Source: Saccharopolyspora elongata (GTDB taxonomy: Bacteria; Actinomycetota; Actinomycetes; Mycobacteriales; Pseudonocardiaceae). Taken from it: 64,000 bases of DNA. Within the stretch, counting starts at the first letter, position 1. Every line of letters starts with the position of its first letter. The DNA is taken from positions 1-64,000 of the forward strand of contig NZ_SMKW01000047.1 in assembly GCF_004348985.1 (NCBI RefSeq), read 5' to 3'. The translations under genes and the position numbers were made by a program. The notes under the pieces are model-generated. The model saw only the letters and a list, made by a program, of their open reading frames with translations, was not told the origin of the DNA and searched no databases. Shown here in pieces: positions 16,836 through 25,632 of the stretch.

Positions 16836-18673
16836 CCCCGCCAGCAATTCCCGTGCCGCTGGCCGAAAGACGTTTGCCCGCAACCACATACGAACTGCTC
16901 ACCCGATCCGCGCGGCGCCGCCCCGGTGCGCCCGCCCTGCACCTGCTGCCCGGTGGCAACCGCTGGGACGAACCGCAAACCTGGACGTATGGCGATCTGC
17001 TGGCACGGGTCAACCAGGCCGCGAACCTCTACTCGGCCCTGGGACTCGAACCCGGCGGTGTTGTCGGGCTGCTGCTGCCGAATACCGGTACCACCTATGC
17101 GGCGCTCCTGGGCGCACAGGTCATCGGCATCGCCAATCCCGTCAATCCGATGCTCGCCACCGAACACATCATCGAGATCATGCGGCTAACGGACGTCCGG
17201 ATACTGGTCGCGCCGGCGCCCGAACTCGATCCCGCCGGCTGGTACAAGGCGTGCTCGGTCGCCGAGGCCCTGCCACGCCTGCGGGCACTGATCTCCGTGG
17301 GAGGGGCGACAAGAGCCGCGTCCCCAGCCTGGGTGGGCGATTTCGATCTCTTCGCCGATGCTCAGCCCAGCGAACACCTCATCGACGAATATCGTTCGAC
17401 GGCAACGGATATCGCCGCTTACTTCCATACCGGGGGCACCACCGGTGTGCCGAAGGTCGCGCCACATACGCATGCGAATGAGGTGTATGTCGCCTGGGCG
17501 CTGAGCGAGCACGCAGTGTTCGATGGGGATGCCGTGGTGCTCTCCGGTCTGCCGCTGTTCCACGTCAATGCCATCCTGGTCTCCACGCTCGCCCCGCTGT
17601 TGAAAGGCGGCGCTGCCGTTTCGATGGGCGCACTCGGGTTCCGGGACCGGGAGGCGATGACGGACTTCTGGCGGATCGTAGAGCGGTATCGGATCACGAC
17701 GTTCTCGGCCGTGCCGACGGTGTACGCCGCATTGCCGCCGGTCCCGGACGGCGTCGACATCTCCAGTTTGCGGGCGGGCATCGTCGGCGCGGCGCCCCTG
17801 CCGAATCGCGTCCGCACCGAATTCGAATCCAACACCGGGGTACCGATGGTCGAGGGCTACGGTCTGACCGAGGGCACCTGCGCGAATACCTTCACACCGC
17901 TCACTGGCGGACCACCAGGAACCGTCGGTCTTCCGCTGCCCTATCAGGATGTCAAGGCGATTCGACGGGGGCCAGACGGTCTTTCGTTCACCGACTGCGC
18001 CGTCGGTGAGACCGGAGAACTGGCCATCAAGGGGCCCAGCGTTTTTCCGGGCTATCTCCGGCCGGGGCCGAACGGACCAGCGCCGGATCCGACCGGCGTG
18101 GTCATCGACGGCTGGTTGCTCACCGGCGATCTCGGTCGCGTGGATGGCGACGGCTTCGTCCATCTCACCGGGCGTGCCAAAGACGTCATCATCCGCGGCG
18201 GCCACAACATCGACCCGCGCCTGGTCGAGGAGGCGATGCTGGCGCACCCTGATGTTGCGGCGGCGGCCGTGGTGCCACGGCCGGATCCGCACGCCGGTGA
18301 GGTGCCCGCCGCCTACCTCGTCCTGCGCAACGGGGCGAATCCTGCTCCCGGAGAGCTCGAGGAATGGGCGCGCCGACACGCACCGGAACGTGCGGCCGTC
18401 CCCAAGTTCGTGCACACGGTCCAGGCGCTACCGGTCACCGTGGTAGGCAAGGTGAACAAGGTGGCGTTGATTCACGATGCGGTCGGTCGAGTTGTGCGCG
18501 AAGAACTCCGGAGTGCCGGTCTCGCCGCAGAGGTGACGGTGACTGATCGCGGCGGCCGGGCTCACGCCGGAATCCGGTTATCCGTTGATCCAGGAGCGGA
18601 TCGCCTCGACGAGCTGACCGACCGCCTGTGCGCGTACTCGTTCTCCTACAAGCTCGGCGATCCGAACCCGTAA
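16832..18673 (+). CDS. Acyl-CoA synthetase (AMP-forming)
   Basis: 613 residues of the ANL superfamily. The P-loop-like FHTGGTTGVPKVAPHTH, adenine-binding VEGYGLTEGTCANTF, hinge WLLTGDLGRVDGDGFVHLTG with RAKDVIIRGG, and the catalytic Lys region (VVGKVNKVAL) are present. The C-terminus extends about 50 residues beyond the usual end. It activates a carboxylic acid as its acyl-adenylate and then CoA thioester. Coupling to the FAH hydrolase suggests the acid is a ring-cleavage product or the original substrate. Confidence 0.9.
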   Translation: MTPPAIPVPLAERRLPATTYELLTRSARRRPGAPALHLLPGGNRWDEPQTWTYGDLLARVNQAANLYSALGLEPGGVVGLLLPNTGTTYAALLGAQVIGIANPVNPMLATEHIIEIMRLTDVRILVAPAPELDPAGWYKACSVAEALPRLRALISVGGATRAASPAWVGDFDLFADAQPSEHLIDEYRSTATDIAAYFHTGGTTGVPKVAPHTHANEVYVAWALSEHAVFDGDAVVLSGLPLFHVNAILVSTLAPLLKGGAAVSMGALGFRDREAMTDFWRIVERYRITTFSAVPTVYAALPPVPDGVDISSLRAGIVGAAPLPNRVRTEFESNTGVPMVEGYGLTEGTCANTFTPLTGGPPGTVGLPLPYQDVKAIRRGPDGLSFTDCAVGETGELAIKGPSVFPGYLRPGPNGPAPDPTGVVIDGWLLTGDLGRVDGDGFVHLTGRAKDVIIRGGHNIDPRLVEEAMLAHPDVAAAAVVPRPDPHAGEVPAAYLVLRNGANPAPGELEEWARRHAPERAAVPKFVHTVQALPVTVVGKVNKVALIHDAVGRVVREELRSAGLAAEVTVTDRGGRAHAGIRLSVDPGADRLDELTDRLCAYSFSYKLGDPNP

Positions 18674-18885
18674 CAGTCAGCGACGCATCAATCTTCCCTC
18701 ACTGCTTGCTTTTCTCGGGATGAGCACCCGTTCCACGCACATGCCCCAGAACCGTCCACAATGCTCAACTGCCTCCACAGAATCGCCGTGTGGCTCAGAT
18801 CATGCGGAAACGGTGAGCAACGGGAGGCCTTCTTCATGTTCAGGCCGACGCTCCCGACCACTGCCGAGTCCACCGCCGACTGACG

Positions 18886-19473
18886 TTAGAGGCTGAAGTG
18901 GGTTGGGTACGAGAGTTGGGGCCGCTCCTTCCGAAACTCCCGGATCTGCCCGAGCGTGGGCAGCCAGTCGTAGAGGAGCTGCTTGGCCGACATCAATTCC
19001 ACTCCTGCCGCCTGCATCCGTTGCAAGCCGTAATCGTGCGCGGCCTTCGGTGAGTACACGCAGTCATGGACGACGGCGACGCGTTTACCGGCCTCTTGCA
19101 GACCCAAGGCCGAGTGGCAGACGCAGATGTCGGTCTCCGTCCCAACGAGAACGGTGGTCGACCGATCGAGGGAGTCGAGTGCCTCCATGATCCGCGGGTC
19201 GCCGGCAACACCGAAGGACGTCTTCGGATAGATTTTGCTTGATGCGGGAAGAGATTCCACGATGGCATGGTGAGTTGGCCCGTTCTTCTCCGGGTCCTCT
19301 TCCGCCACGACGACCGGGATGCTGAGACCTCGTGCGACTTCGACGACCCATGCGGCGTTTTCAAATACGACGTTGAGGGCGCTGCGGTCGACATCGCGTC
19401 GCCCGGGAGGGTAGAAGCCGGGTTGCATGTCGATGACGAGCAGGACCGTGTCTTGGATATCGAGAAATTTCAT
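18886..19473 (-). CDS. Isochorismatase-family cysteine hydrolase
   Basis: 195 residues. The Asp-Lys-Cys triad is visible: LLVIDMQPGFYP (Asp), IYPKTSFGV (Lys) and GTETDICVCHSAL (Cys). Family members hydrolyse amides, carbamates or N-carbamoyl compounds. The ATG at 19473 begins 2 bp after the stop of the metallo-hydrolase gene, so it is the last gene of a three-gene operon with an MHS transporter. The substrate is unknown; an imported amide-like small acid fits the context. Confidence 0.87.
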   Translation of the reverse strand: MKFLDIQDTVLLVIDMQPGFYPPGRRDVDRSALNVVFENAAWVVEVARGLSIPVVVAEEDPEKNGPTHHAIVESLPASSKIYPKTSFGVAGDPRIMEALDSLDRSTTVLVGTETDICVCHSALGLQEAGKRVAVVHDCVYSPKAAHDYGLQRMQAAGVELMSAKQLLYDWLPTLGQIREFRKERPQLSYPTHFSL

Positions 19474-19475
19474 GG

Positions 19476-20270
19476 TCAAGCGTGCTCCGAGGTTGTGGGC
19501 TCTTCCTGGGTTCTTGCTAGGTATTTCCGGCAGATCGCGCGGGCTTTGCGAGGCGAGAGCGGAGGACCGTGGCCCGGATACGCGACGGCGAACTCCAACG
19601 AGAGAAGATGCGTCATCGTCGCGCGGTAGTCCGTCGCACTGGAGTGGGCCAAATCGTCCAGGAGCGTGCCGTCGTACAGTGCGTCGCCGGTGAACAGCGC
19701 CCCGGATTCGCTGTCGAGAAACCCGAGACTGCCGGGAGAATGCCCCGGCAGCTCCAGGACGGTCAGCCGCCGCGAACCGAGGTCGATGCTGTCGTTTTCG
19801 ACGAGCGTCTGCGTTGCGGCTGCCGCACGGACGTGGAAACTGTCGATGTCGAAGTGTTCCTCGGGCACGGCGTCGAGCAGAACTGGCGGTAGCCGACTGC
19901 CAAGGACATTGAGAGTCGTCCCGAGATGCTTGCACAGCGCATCGGCGTAGAGGCTCGCCGCGCGCGGCTGGCGCACCTCGTCGGCCTCGGACTCATGAAC
20001 GCCTATGTCGTCGAACTCGTAGGCTCCTCCTGCGTGGTCGAGGTGCGCGTGTGTGAGCAGCAGGAGCGGCGACCGCGCGAAGAGGTGCGGAAAGCTGTTG
20101 CGCAGCGATGCGATACCGAGGCCGGCGTCGATGAACACATCGCGGTCAGATCCCTGAAGGTGCCAGATACTGGCCCGCAACAAGGGATGCACGTACGGCT
20201 CTGTGATTCGTGTGATCCCGGCCCGGTATTTGGTCTGGACGAACCACGCGGGTGCCACATCCAACGTCAT
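19476..20270 (-). CDS. Metallo-beta-lactamase-fold hydrolase
   Basis: 264 residues. The binuclear zinc motif THAHLDHAGG, a further His in LPGHSPGSLGF, Asp in LFTGDALYDG and terminal His in AYPGHGPPLS are intact, as in glyoxalase II- and lactonase-type enzymes. No signal peptide. The ATG at 20270 is 4 bp after the transporter stop, with a GGAGT site formed by the end of that gene, so translation is probably coupled. The reaction is not readable from sequence; ester, lactone or thioester hydrolysis is likely. Confidence 0.87.
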   Translation of the reverse strand: MTLDVAPAWFVQTKYRAGITRITEPYVHPLLRASIWHLQGSDRDVFIDAGLGIASLRNSFPHLFARSPLLLLTHAHLDHAGGAYEFDDIGVHESEADEVRQPRAASLYADALCKHLGTTLNVLGSRLPPVLLDAVPEEHFDIDSFHVRAAAATQTLVENDSIDLGSRRLTVLELPGHSPGSLGFLDSESGALFTGDALYDGTLLDDLAHSSATDYRATMTHLLSLEFAVAYPGHGPPLSPRKARAICRKYLARTQEEPTTSEHA

Positions 20271-20274
20271 GGGT

Positions 20275-21606
20275 TTACTCCGTTGCATTCGCGCCTGGCA
20301 TCGGTTGGGCGTTTGCCGGGTTGGCGATCGGCGCGTCACGCAGCTGAGGCGCGAACAGCGCGCAGCAGACTGCCAGAACGCATAGCGCGAGCAGCAACCC
20401 AATGACCGACCAGACGGATCCGGTGGCACTGTAGAGCAGCGTGGCCGCGAGAGGGGACAGCCCACCGAAGATCGCCGCGGAGCCTTGGTATGCAAGCGAC
20501 ATGCTCGTGTAGCGGGACTCGGTCGGAAACATCTGCGCCAATAGGGTGGCGAGGGCGGCGTAAGCGCCGCTGCTGGCGAACCGCATCGCCGAGAAGACGA
20601 CGAAGATCAGGATGTGGGAAGAGCCCGAGAGCACGACGAACTCCGCGAGTCCCAGCAGCCCCATCGCGACAACCCCGGCGATGAAGACGCGCACCCTGCC
20701 GAGGCGGTCACCGAGCCACGCGCTGGGCAGGGTCGCGAGCAGTTCGAAGAACGAGCCGACGGTGAGGACGTTCAGAATGAACGTTGCTGACAGGCCAACC
20801 GCATCGCCGGTGGCGTAGGCGGTGGCATAGGTCGTGACGATGTAGTAACCCCCAGACGGCACGGCGACCATGCCGATGGCCAGCAGAATGGGTTTCCAGT
20901 TGTGGACCACAGCGAACTTGAGCGGAAGGACCGTCGCTGCCTGGCTCTGTGCCTTGGCGTCGTCGAAGACGGGAGACTCCTCCACTTTCGCCCGGACGTA
21001 GATCCCCACCGCGATCAGTGCGGCGGAGATGAGGAATGGGCCGCGCCATCCCCACTCCTCAAGACTGTCCTGGCCGAGACTGGAGAAGATGCTGAAGACA
21101 CCGGTGGCCAGCAGTCCCCCGGCGGGATTGCCCAGCTGGGGAAAGCCTCCGTAGAAGGTCTTGGACTTCTCGGGGGCGTGCTCAACGGCGAGGAGCACGG
21201 CCCCGCCCCACTCGCCACCCACCGCGACTCCCTGCACGATGCGGAGCGCGACCAGCAGGACGGGCGCCCAAGGACCGACGGTCGCGTACGTGGGCAACAG
21301 TCCAGTGAGGAACGTCGCCGCGCCCATCAGGATCAGCGTCGCGACCAGCGCAGGGCGCCGCCCGATCCGGTCGCCGACATGACCGAAGATGATCGCCCCC
21401 AGAGGGCGGGCGATGAACCCGACGGCGTAGGTGGCGAACGAGGCCGCAAGTCCTGTGATCGCATTGCTCGACGGAAAGAACACGGGACCGAACACAAGGG
21501 CGGCCGCTGTCGAGAAGACGTAGAAGTCGTACCACTCGACCGTCGTGCCGACGAAGGCCGCGAGCCCAGCCCTGCGGTGCTGACGAGACCCACCCGATGT
21601 CCTCAT
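20275..21606 (-). CDS. MHS-family (ShiA/ProP-like) MFS transporter
   Basis: 443 residues with twelve predicted helices. TTVEWYDFYVFSTAAALVF at the start, the loop GHVGDRIGRRPALVATLILM and RIVQGVAVGGEWGGAVLL are hallmarks of the metabolite:H+ symporter subfamily, which imports organic acids, osmolytes or shikimate-like compounds. The ATG at 21606 has a strong AGGAGGGCG site. It heads the three-gene unit and is divergent from a TetR gene, so it probably brings in the substrate of the two downstream hydrolases. Confidence 0.9.
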   Translation of the reverse strand: MRTSGGSRQHRRAGLAAFVGTTVEWYDFYVFSTAAALVFGPVFFPSSNAITGLAASFATYAVGFIARPLGAIIFGHVGDRIGRRPALVATLILMGAATFLTGLLPTYATVGPWAPVLLVALRIVQGVAVGGEWGGAVLLAVEHAPEKSKTFYGGFPQLGNPAGGLLATGVFSIFSSLGQDSLEEWGWRGPFLISAALIAVGIYVRAKVEESPVFDDAKAQSQAATVLPLKFAVVHNWKPILLAIGMVAVPSGGYYIVTTYATAYATGDAVGLSATFILNVLTVGSFFELLATLPSAWLGDRLGRVRVFIAGVVAMGLLGLAEFVVLSGSSHILIFVVFSAMRFASSGAYAALATLLAQMFPTESRYTSMSLAYQGSAAIFGGLSPLAATLLYSATGSVWSVIGLLLALCVLAVCCALFAPQLRDAPIANPANAQPMPGANATE

Positions 21607-21757
21607 CGCGCCCTCCTGGCCGCATGCCACACGGCTGCACGGCCGTGTTCCGTTCCTGGTGTCCACGGCGGCGACGGGATGCGCTCCAGCCTGACGCCGG
21701 CTGATCTCCACGTGCCGCGAGGCGGTGTTCTGCCTGATGAACTCATGCCCGACCCAT

Positions 21758-21790
21758 CTATTGGTCAAGTGTTCAGTAGACTATTGGACA
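21758..21790. promoter_or_regulatory. Direct-repeat candidate operator for the MHS operon and tetR
   Basis: CTATTGGTCA at 21758 and CTATTGGACA at 21781 form a direct repeat with 23-bp offset (about two helical turns), just ahead of the TetR ATG in the divergent gap. Assignment as operator is inference. Confidence 0.45.
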
Positions 21791-21800
21791 GGAAGTTAAT

Positions 21801-22427
21801 ATGATGGGGCGCATGACGTCAAGGCCCACAGCCAAGAGGATCCGCAAAACGCCGGCGGAACGGCGCGCGGAGATCATCAACGCCGCGACACAACTCGCGC
21901 ACCTCCACGGGCTGGACCGGCTGACCGTCCGCGACGTAGCCTCCGACGTCGGCGTGACTCCCGGACTGCTGCACCACTACTTCCCGCAGATCGACGACCT
22001 CATCGCAGAAGTCTTCACCACCGTGGTCGGCCACGACCTCGACGAGCTGCACGCAGGACTCGACGACATGGAACCTCTAGACGCCGCAAAGGACTTCCTC
22101 GCGCGGTCAATGTCCAACCAACGAACGCCAACACTGGCGTTGTGGCTCAGTGCGTGGGTGACCGCACCGCGACGCGAACCGCTCGCGCGGGAGGTCGAGA
22201 TCCGCATGGCCGACGGCGTCAGCAAACTCGCAGACCTGATCCAAAGGGGCTACCACGCCGGCGTCTTCAACGCACCCGAACCGAAACTCGCGGCGTGGAG
22301 AATCCTGGTCGTCATGGACGGAACCCTCATCCAACGCTCCGTACGCACTGCCCAGTTCCCAGGCCAAAGCGTCGAAGGCATCCTCACTTCCGCGATGGAA
22401 AACGAACTAGGAGTCTCACTTTCCTAG
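21801..22427 (+). CDS. TetR-family regulator
   Basis: 208 residues. The HTH (about 20-65) includes ATQLAHLHGLDRLTVRDVAS and VTPGLLHHYFPQIDDLIAEV; the C-terminal domain is helical (BetI/RutR-like look). It starts at tandem ATGs preceded by AGGAAG; an ATG at 21813 is also possible. It is divergent from the MHS-transporter operon, which it most likely represses. It is unrelated in sequence to the TetR at 15.3 kb, and its upstream region lacks that 21-bp palindrome. Confidence 0.87.
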   Translation: MMGRMTSRPTAKRIRKTPAERRAEIINAATQLAHLHGLDRLTVRDVASDVGVTPGLLHHYFPQIDDLIAEVFTTVVGHDLDELHAGLDDMEPLDAAKDFLARSMSNQRTPTLALWLSAWVTAPRREPLAREVEIRMADGVSKLADLIQRGYHAGVFNAPEPKLAAWRILVVMDGTLIQRSVRTAQFPGQSVEGILTSAMENELGVSLS

Positions 22428-22551
22428 CGCAACGTCTATGCACCTTGGTCCGATCAGGACCACAAATGAGCGAAGCCCACCGCTACCAGCAGCTTCGCAG
22501 CCACCTGTGCCACTGGTGATCTCGAACGCGCCTGCGCCCGCCGTTTACCGC

Positions 22552-23043
22552 CTAGGCGGTGAGCTTGATCAGTGTCGCCAAGTCGACGCCTTGGAGGTGT
22601 TCCGGCTGCTGTGGGTCCAAGGGGTAAAAACCGAACTTTTCGAAGAACGCCAAGCGCCCACCGGCATCTGAGGACTCGTCAGCTTTCAACGCGACATGCG
22701 AACATCCACGCTCGGAGGCTTCCACCGCGAAATGGTGCAGTAGGCGACGGCCGACGCCCGTTCGGCGAGCCCGCTTGGACACGCAGATCCAATCGATCTT
22801 GCAGTGTGGAGGGTCGACGTGCTCGAACGGCCCGAAGCACTCATTAAAGATCCGCCCGTCTGGCGGATACCCGTCAACCAGCCCCTGAATGAAGCCGACA
22901 ATGTCGCCGTCGGTCCCCTCCGCAACGAGGCACGGGCGCTTGGAACGCCGGAAACTCCCTGCCATGGTCGCCCATCCCGCCTCAACGATCAGCGCTTCAA
23001 CTTTGCGCAGGTCGTCGTCGAGTCGCCACCGCACAGTGACCAT
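22552..23043 (-). CDS. GNAT-family N-acetyltransferase
   Basis: 163 residues. The acetyl-CoA-binding motif A is clear: IDWICVSKRARRTGVGRRLL (R/Q-x-x-G-x-G/A), followed by a C-terminal strand with AFFEKFGFYPL. It transfers an acetyl group to an unknown amine. The ATG at 23043 has a GGGAGG site; the frame extends 11 codons further without support. It is monocistronic and convergent with the TetR gene. Confidence 0.82.
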   Translation of the reverse strand: MVTVRWRLDDDLRKVEALIVEAGWATMAGSFRRSKRPCLVAEGTDGDIVGFIQGLVDGYPPDGRIFNECFGPFEHVDPPHCKIDWICVSKRARRTGVGRRLLHHFAVEASERGCSHVALKADESSDAGGRLAFFEKFGFYPLDPQQPEHLQGVDLATLIKLTA

Positions 23044-23423
23044 CGTTCGCCTCCCGTGTATCCCGGCCACCCGCATATCGGAAAGCAGGCTCGGCCGTTA
23101 CCCCGGGGTTGGGGATTTTGAGACGCGGAAAGCGCGGCTCCGGCGGCGCCCTCCACGGCGGCGAAGCGCTGTGATCTGAACTCCCCTATGAGGCAGTGCA
23201 GTGGCAGGGAAGCGCCTAGAGGGCATTGGATAGTCTGGCGTTCCACAGCTACGAGAGACGCCAGGCGGACCACGTCTTCGTCATCCGCGCCAGGGCAGGG
23301 CACTCTCGTGGTGCTTCCTTCAACTGGCGATCGGGTTGCCGAGGATCCGGCCAGTGCGGCGCTTTTTGAGAGAAGGCGGGTCAGCATGGCCGCGGCGGAC
23401 GAGGCAAACGACCATCGGCACTC
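23044..23423. other. Intergenic stretch without a supported gene
   Basis: Open frames here are short, Arg/Ser/Pro-rich and lack recognisable domains. It separates the GNAT promoter from a broken RapZ-like fragment. Confidence 0.4.
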
Positions 23424-23641
23424 GATGAGGTCCGCTACCACCCGCTGGGTTTCGTGGACGTTGGCTGCGACGTGCGGGTAGACGTGTCATGCAAGAACGG
23501 TCGGCACCGCAGCGTCAGTGTGGCCGAAGCTGTGTCCGAGCGGCTGCGGCCGGCGGGCACGGCGTGCTGCTGATCCACCACCACATCGACCAGCAGCACG
23601 AACCGCGCCCTCATGGCCTGGCTCAACCGCGGTCGCGGTGA
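23424..23641 (+). pseudogene. RapZ C-terminal-domain-like fragment with frameshift
   Basis: One frame reads VRVDVSCKNGRHRSVSVAEA followed by VSERLRPAG, matching the conserved nucleotide/RNA-binding G-G-x-HRSV-x-x-AE motif of the RapZ C-terminal domain. It then hits a stop; shifting one base near 23543 continues as GHGVLLIHHHIDQ, the expected next strand. The N-terminus is not recognisable. A small RapZ-C-only protein of the kind common in actinomycetes was probably here and has decayed. Confidence 0.5.
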
Positions 23642-23716
23642 CCCGGGGTCCTCGTAGTACTCGCCGGAAAACGGGCGAACATCACCCCAGCAATTGCCGA
23701 CTGAAGATGCTTCTCG

Positions 23717-24085
23717 CTAGGTGCAGACCGAGTACTCGCCCCCGAACGGCCTGCTGTCAGAGCTGCTGCCGCCAGGACGGATTCTCCAAGCGAGATTTCC
23801 GTTGGCGTCGAAGAAATCCACGTAGACGGGCAGGTTGTTGCGGTAAGAGTTGACGTGATCGCGCAGCCCGTAGACGAGGAGGGTCCAACAGCCGACTCCG
23901 GTTCGCTCGGTCACGAACCTCATGTCGTTGAATCCGGTGTTGTAGTACAGGCACAAGCCATTCGGTCGGCAGGCCTCAGCAGCCGAGGCCTGCGGTGCGG
24001 CCACGACGCCGGTGGTCGCCAGCGTCACTGCCGCAGCGACGGCGACCCCGCCTCGCCCTACCCGTCGGGTGAATCTCATCAGCAT
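23717..24085 (-). CDS. Small secreted protein, peptidase-inhibitor I36-like
   Basis: 122 residues. A signal peptide (MLMRFTRRVGRGG, then a hydrophobic core ending ASAAEA) precedes a compact domain with NGLCLYYNTGFNDMRFV, paired cysteines (CRPNGLC, GVGCW, SVCT) and a Tyr/Gly/Asn-rich core. This resembles the beta/gamma-crystallin-like I36 (SMI-type) family of Streptomyces protease inhibitors. It is probably exported by Sec. The ATG at 24085 has a GAGGGC site; ATG 24079 is an alternative. The inhibitory function is inferred from family resemblance. Confidence 0.68.
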   Translation of the reverse strand: MLMRFTRRVGRGGVAVAAAVTLATTGVVAAPQASAAEACRPNGLCLYYNTGFNDMRFVTERTGVGCWTLLVYGLRDHVNSYRNNLPVYVDFFDANGNLAWRIRPGGSSSDSRPFGGEYSVCT

Positions 24086-24333
24086 TTGCCCTCGCGTCCG
24101 ATTGGTGCCCGGCCCGTTCCGGGCCCCTCCCGCACAAACGTCCAGATCGAAAATGTTGTTGTCCCGGAGCGAGCACATCACCCAGACGGCGGTCTCCGGC
24201 CTTCACGTCGTAGAGCTGCCACGAGGCGTACAGGTTCAGAAGCCCTTCCTCGAGGTCGGACCGCATAAGCAACCGTGCCAGCGCTGCTGTGCACGACACC
24301 CGTCGCACACGCCGAACCTCGCTGCGGTCCCCT

Positions 24334-24516
24334 TCAAACACCGCCGTTCCGGAGGGTCTGGGAGGGGTGGACGCCAAAGCGCTTGCGGTAAGACGAAGCG
24401 AACCGTCCGAGGTGGGTGAATCCCCAACGGTGGGCGACGTCGGAGACGCTGTCCGCTCCGGTCCTGAGTTCGGCGTGAATGCCGGCTGCGACGGCAGGTG
24501 TCGGCTCGACCAAGTT
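24334..24516 (-). pseudogene. AraC-family regulator, C-terminal HTH fragment
   Basis: The translated end reads DSVSDVAHRWGFTHLGRFAS followed by SYRKRFGVHPSQTLR, the second HTH and closing motif of AraC/XylS regulators. The upstream frame (to about 24663) has no AraC N-terminal domain and related pieces fall in other frames, so this is a decayed remnant. Confidence 0.72.
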
Positions 24517-25089
24517 CCCAGCGCTCGAGCTGATGCCTGGGCCTCTCCAGCGTGGCGGGGTGCGCAAGGCGTACGAAGAGCACATCCCCCGGCTCTGACG
24601 ACTGGAGAAAGCAGACAAGATCGATTGGATATTTGTTCGCTCACGACAATGGGCACGGCCCAAGCCTCGGCCATCCTCGGTATGGAGCGGTTGCGTCGAA
24701 TCCGGGAGGGCTGGTCATGGTCGACGATATCGAAAACACCCGTCGCGGTCCGCGGATCGCGTTCGTGACCGGCGCACGCCCGGCCAACCATGCGACCACC
24801 TGGTTCAAACAGGCGCGCAACCGGCGGTGACCGCCCCTCTCGGCCGATACAGCACTGCGGCTCTTCGGTAATACGCAGTCTGCGTATTACCAAGATCAGC
24901 GAGCCCTGAACGGACCGCCGGCTCCGGCACTGCGCGCCTGCACGCGCTCCCGCACCGAGAGTTTTCGGCTTCATCCGCGTCGCGGAAGGTTGATCAACGA
25001 AGCGGACACGGGCTGCGATGCACGCGCCGCCACGCACCCGGGACATCGCTGATCAACACCGGCCTCGCTCGGGCAAGCTACCGCCACCC
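24517..25089. other. Intergenic stretch with AraC debris, no supported gene
   Basis: About 570 bp with scattered short frames and no convincing domain. It contains the perfect inverted repeat at 24867-24891. Confidence 0.4.
24867..24891. repeat. Perfect 11-bp inverted repeat
   Basis: GGTAATACGCA (24867-24877) and its exact complement (24881-24891) flank a 3-nt centre. It is AT-richer than the surroundings. The short loop fits a protein-binding palindrome better than a terminator. No adjacent gene start is close, so its role is unknown. Confidence 0.6.
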
Positions 25090-25122
25090 CTCTAACCGCC
25101 GAACGTATTTCGGCGGTTAGAG
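25090..25122. terminator. Perfect 14-bp hairpin upstream of the Gre-like gene
   Basis: CTCTAACCGCCGAA (25090-25103) pairs perfectly with 25109-25122 around a 5-nt loop. It ends 39 bp before the Gre-like ATG, so it may insulate or attenuate that gene. Confidence 0.55.
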
Positions 25123-25161
25123 ATCCGCGACCAAACCAATCGATCGACACAGAGGAATACC

Positions 25162-25632
25162 ATGACCGCTACTCAACGCCGCTGGTTGACCCAGGATGCT
25201 TACGACCGGCTGAGGGACGAGCTCGTAGAACTGCTCGCCCACCGTTCCGCTGGTTCTGAACGTGGCGATGGCACGGTCGACAGCGAGTCCGACCAGTTCG
25301 TGGATGAGGGGCGTCGGCGCGCCCGCATCCGCCAGATCCAGGGGTTGCTGTACAACGCGGTGGTCGGTCAAGCACCACCGGACGACGGGATCGCCGAGCC
25401 CGGCATGGTCCTCACCGTCCGCTTCGACGACGGCGAGACCGAAACGTTCCTGCTCGGTGCGCGTGATGGAGCCGACCTCGACGGGCTTGCGGTCTACTCG
25501 CCCGAGTCACCCCTCGGGGCCGCCCTGTCTGGGGCCAGACAGGGCGAGCAACGGACGTACAGCGTTCCCAACGGTGGGACGGTGCAAGTAACGCTCCTGC
25601 GGGCGGTACCCCACGGGCACCACCGTCCGTAG
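25162..25632 (+). CDS. GreA/GreB-family transcription elongation factor-like protein
   Basis: 156 residues. An N-terminal helical hairpin (QDAYDRLRDELVELLAHRSA, then RRARIRQIQGLL) precedes a C-terminal FKBP-like GreA domain (GMVLTVRFDDGETETFLLGA, SPLGAALSGARQGEQRTY). GreA stimulates transcript cleavage by backtracked RNA polymerase through acidic residues at the coiled-coil tip. Here the tip region (ERGDGTVDSESDQFVDEG) is acidic but diverged, so it may be a Gre-fold regulator rather than the housekeeping GreA. ATG with an AGAGGAA site; monocistronic behind a perfect hairpin. Confidence 0.8.
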   Translation: MTATQRRWLTQDAYDRLRDELVELLAHRSAGSERGDGTVDSESDQFVDEGRRRARIRQIQGLLYNAVVGQAPPDDGIAEPGMVLTVRFDDGETETFLLGARDGADLDGLAVYSPESPLGAALSGARQGEQRTYSVPNGGTVQVTLLRAVPHGHHRP

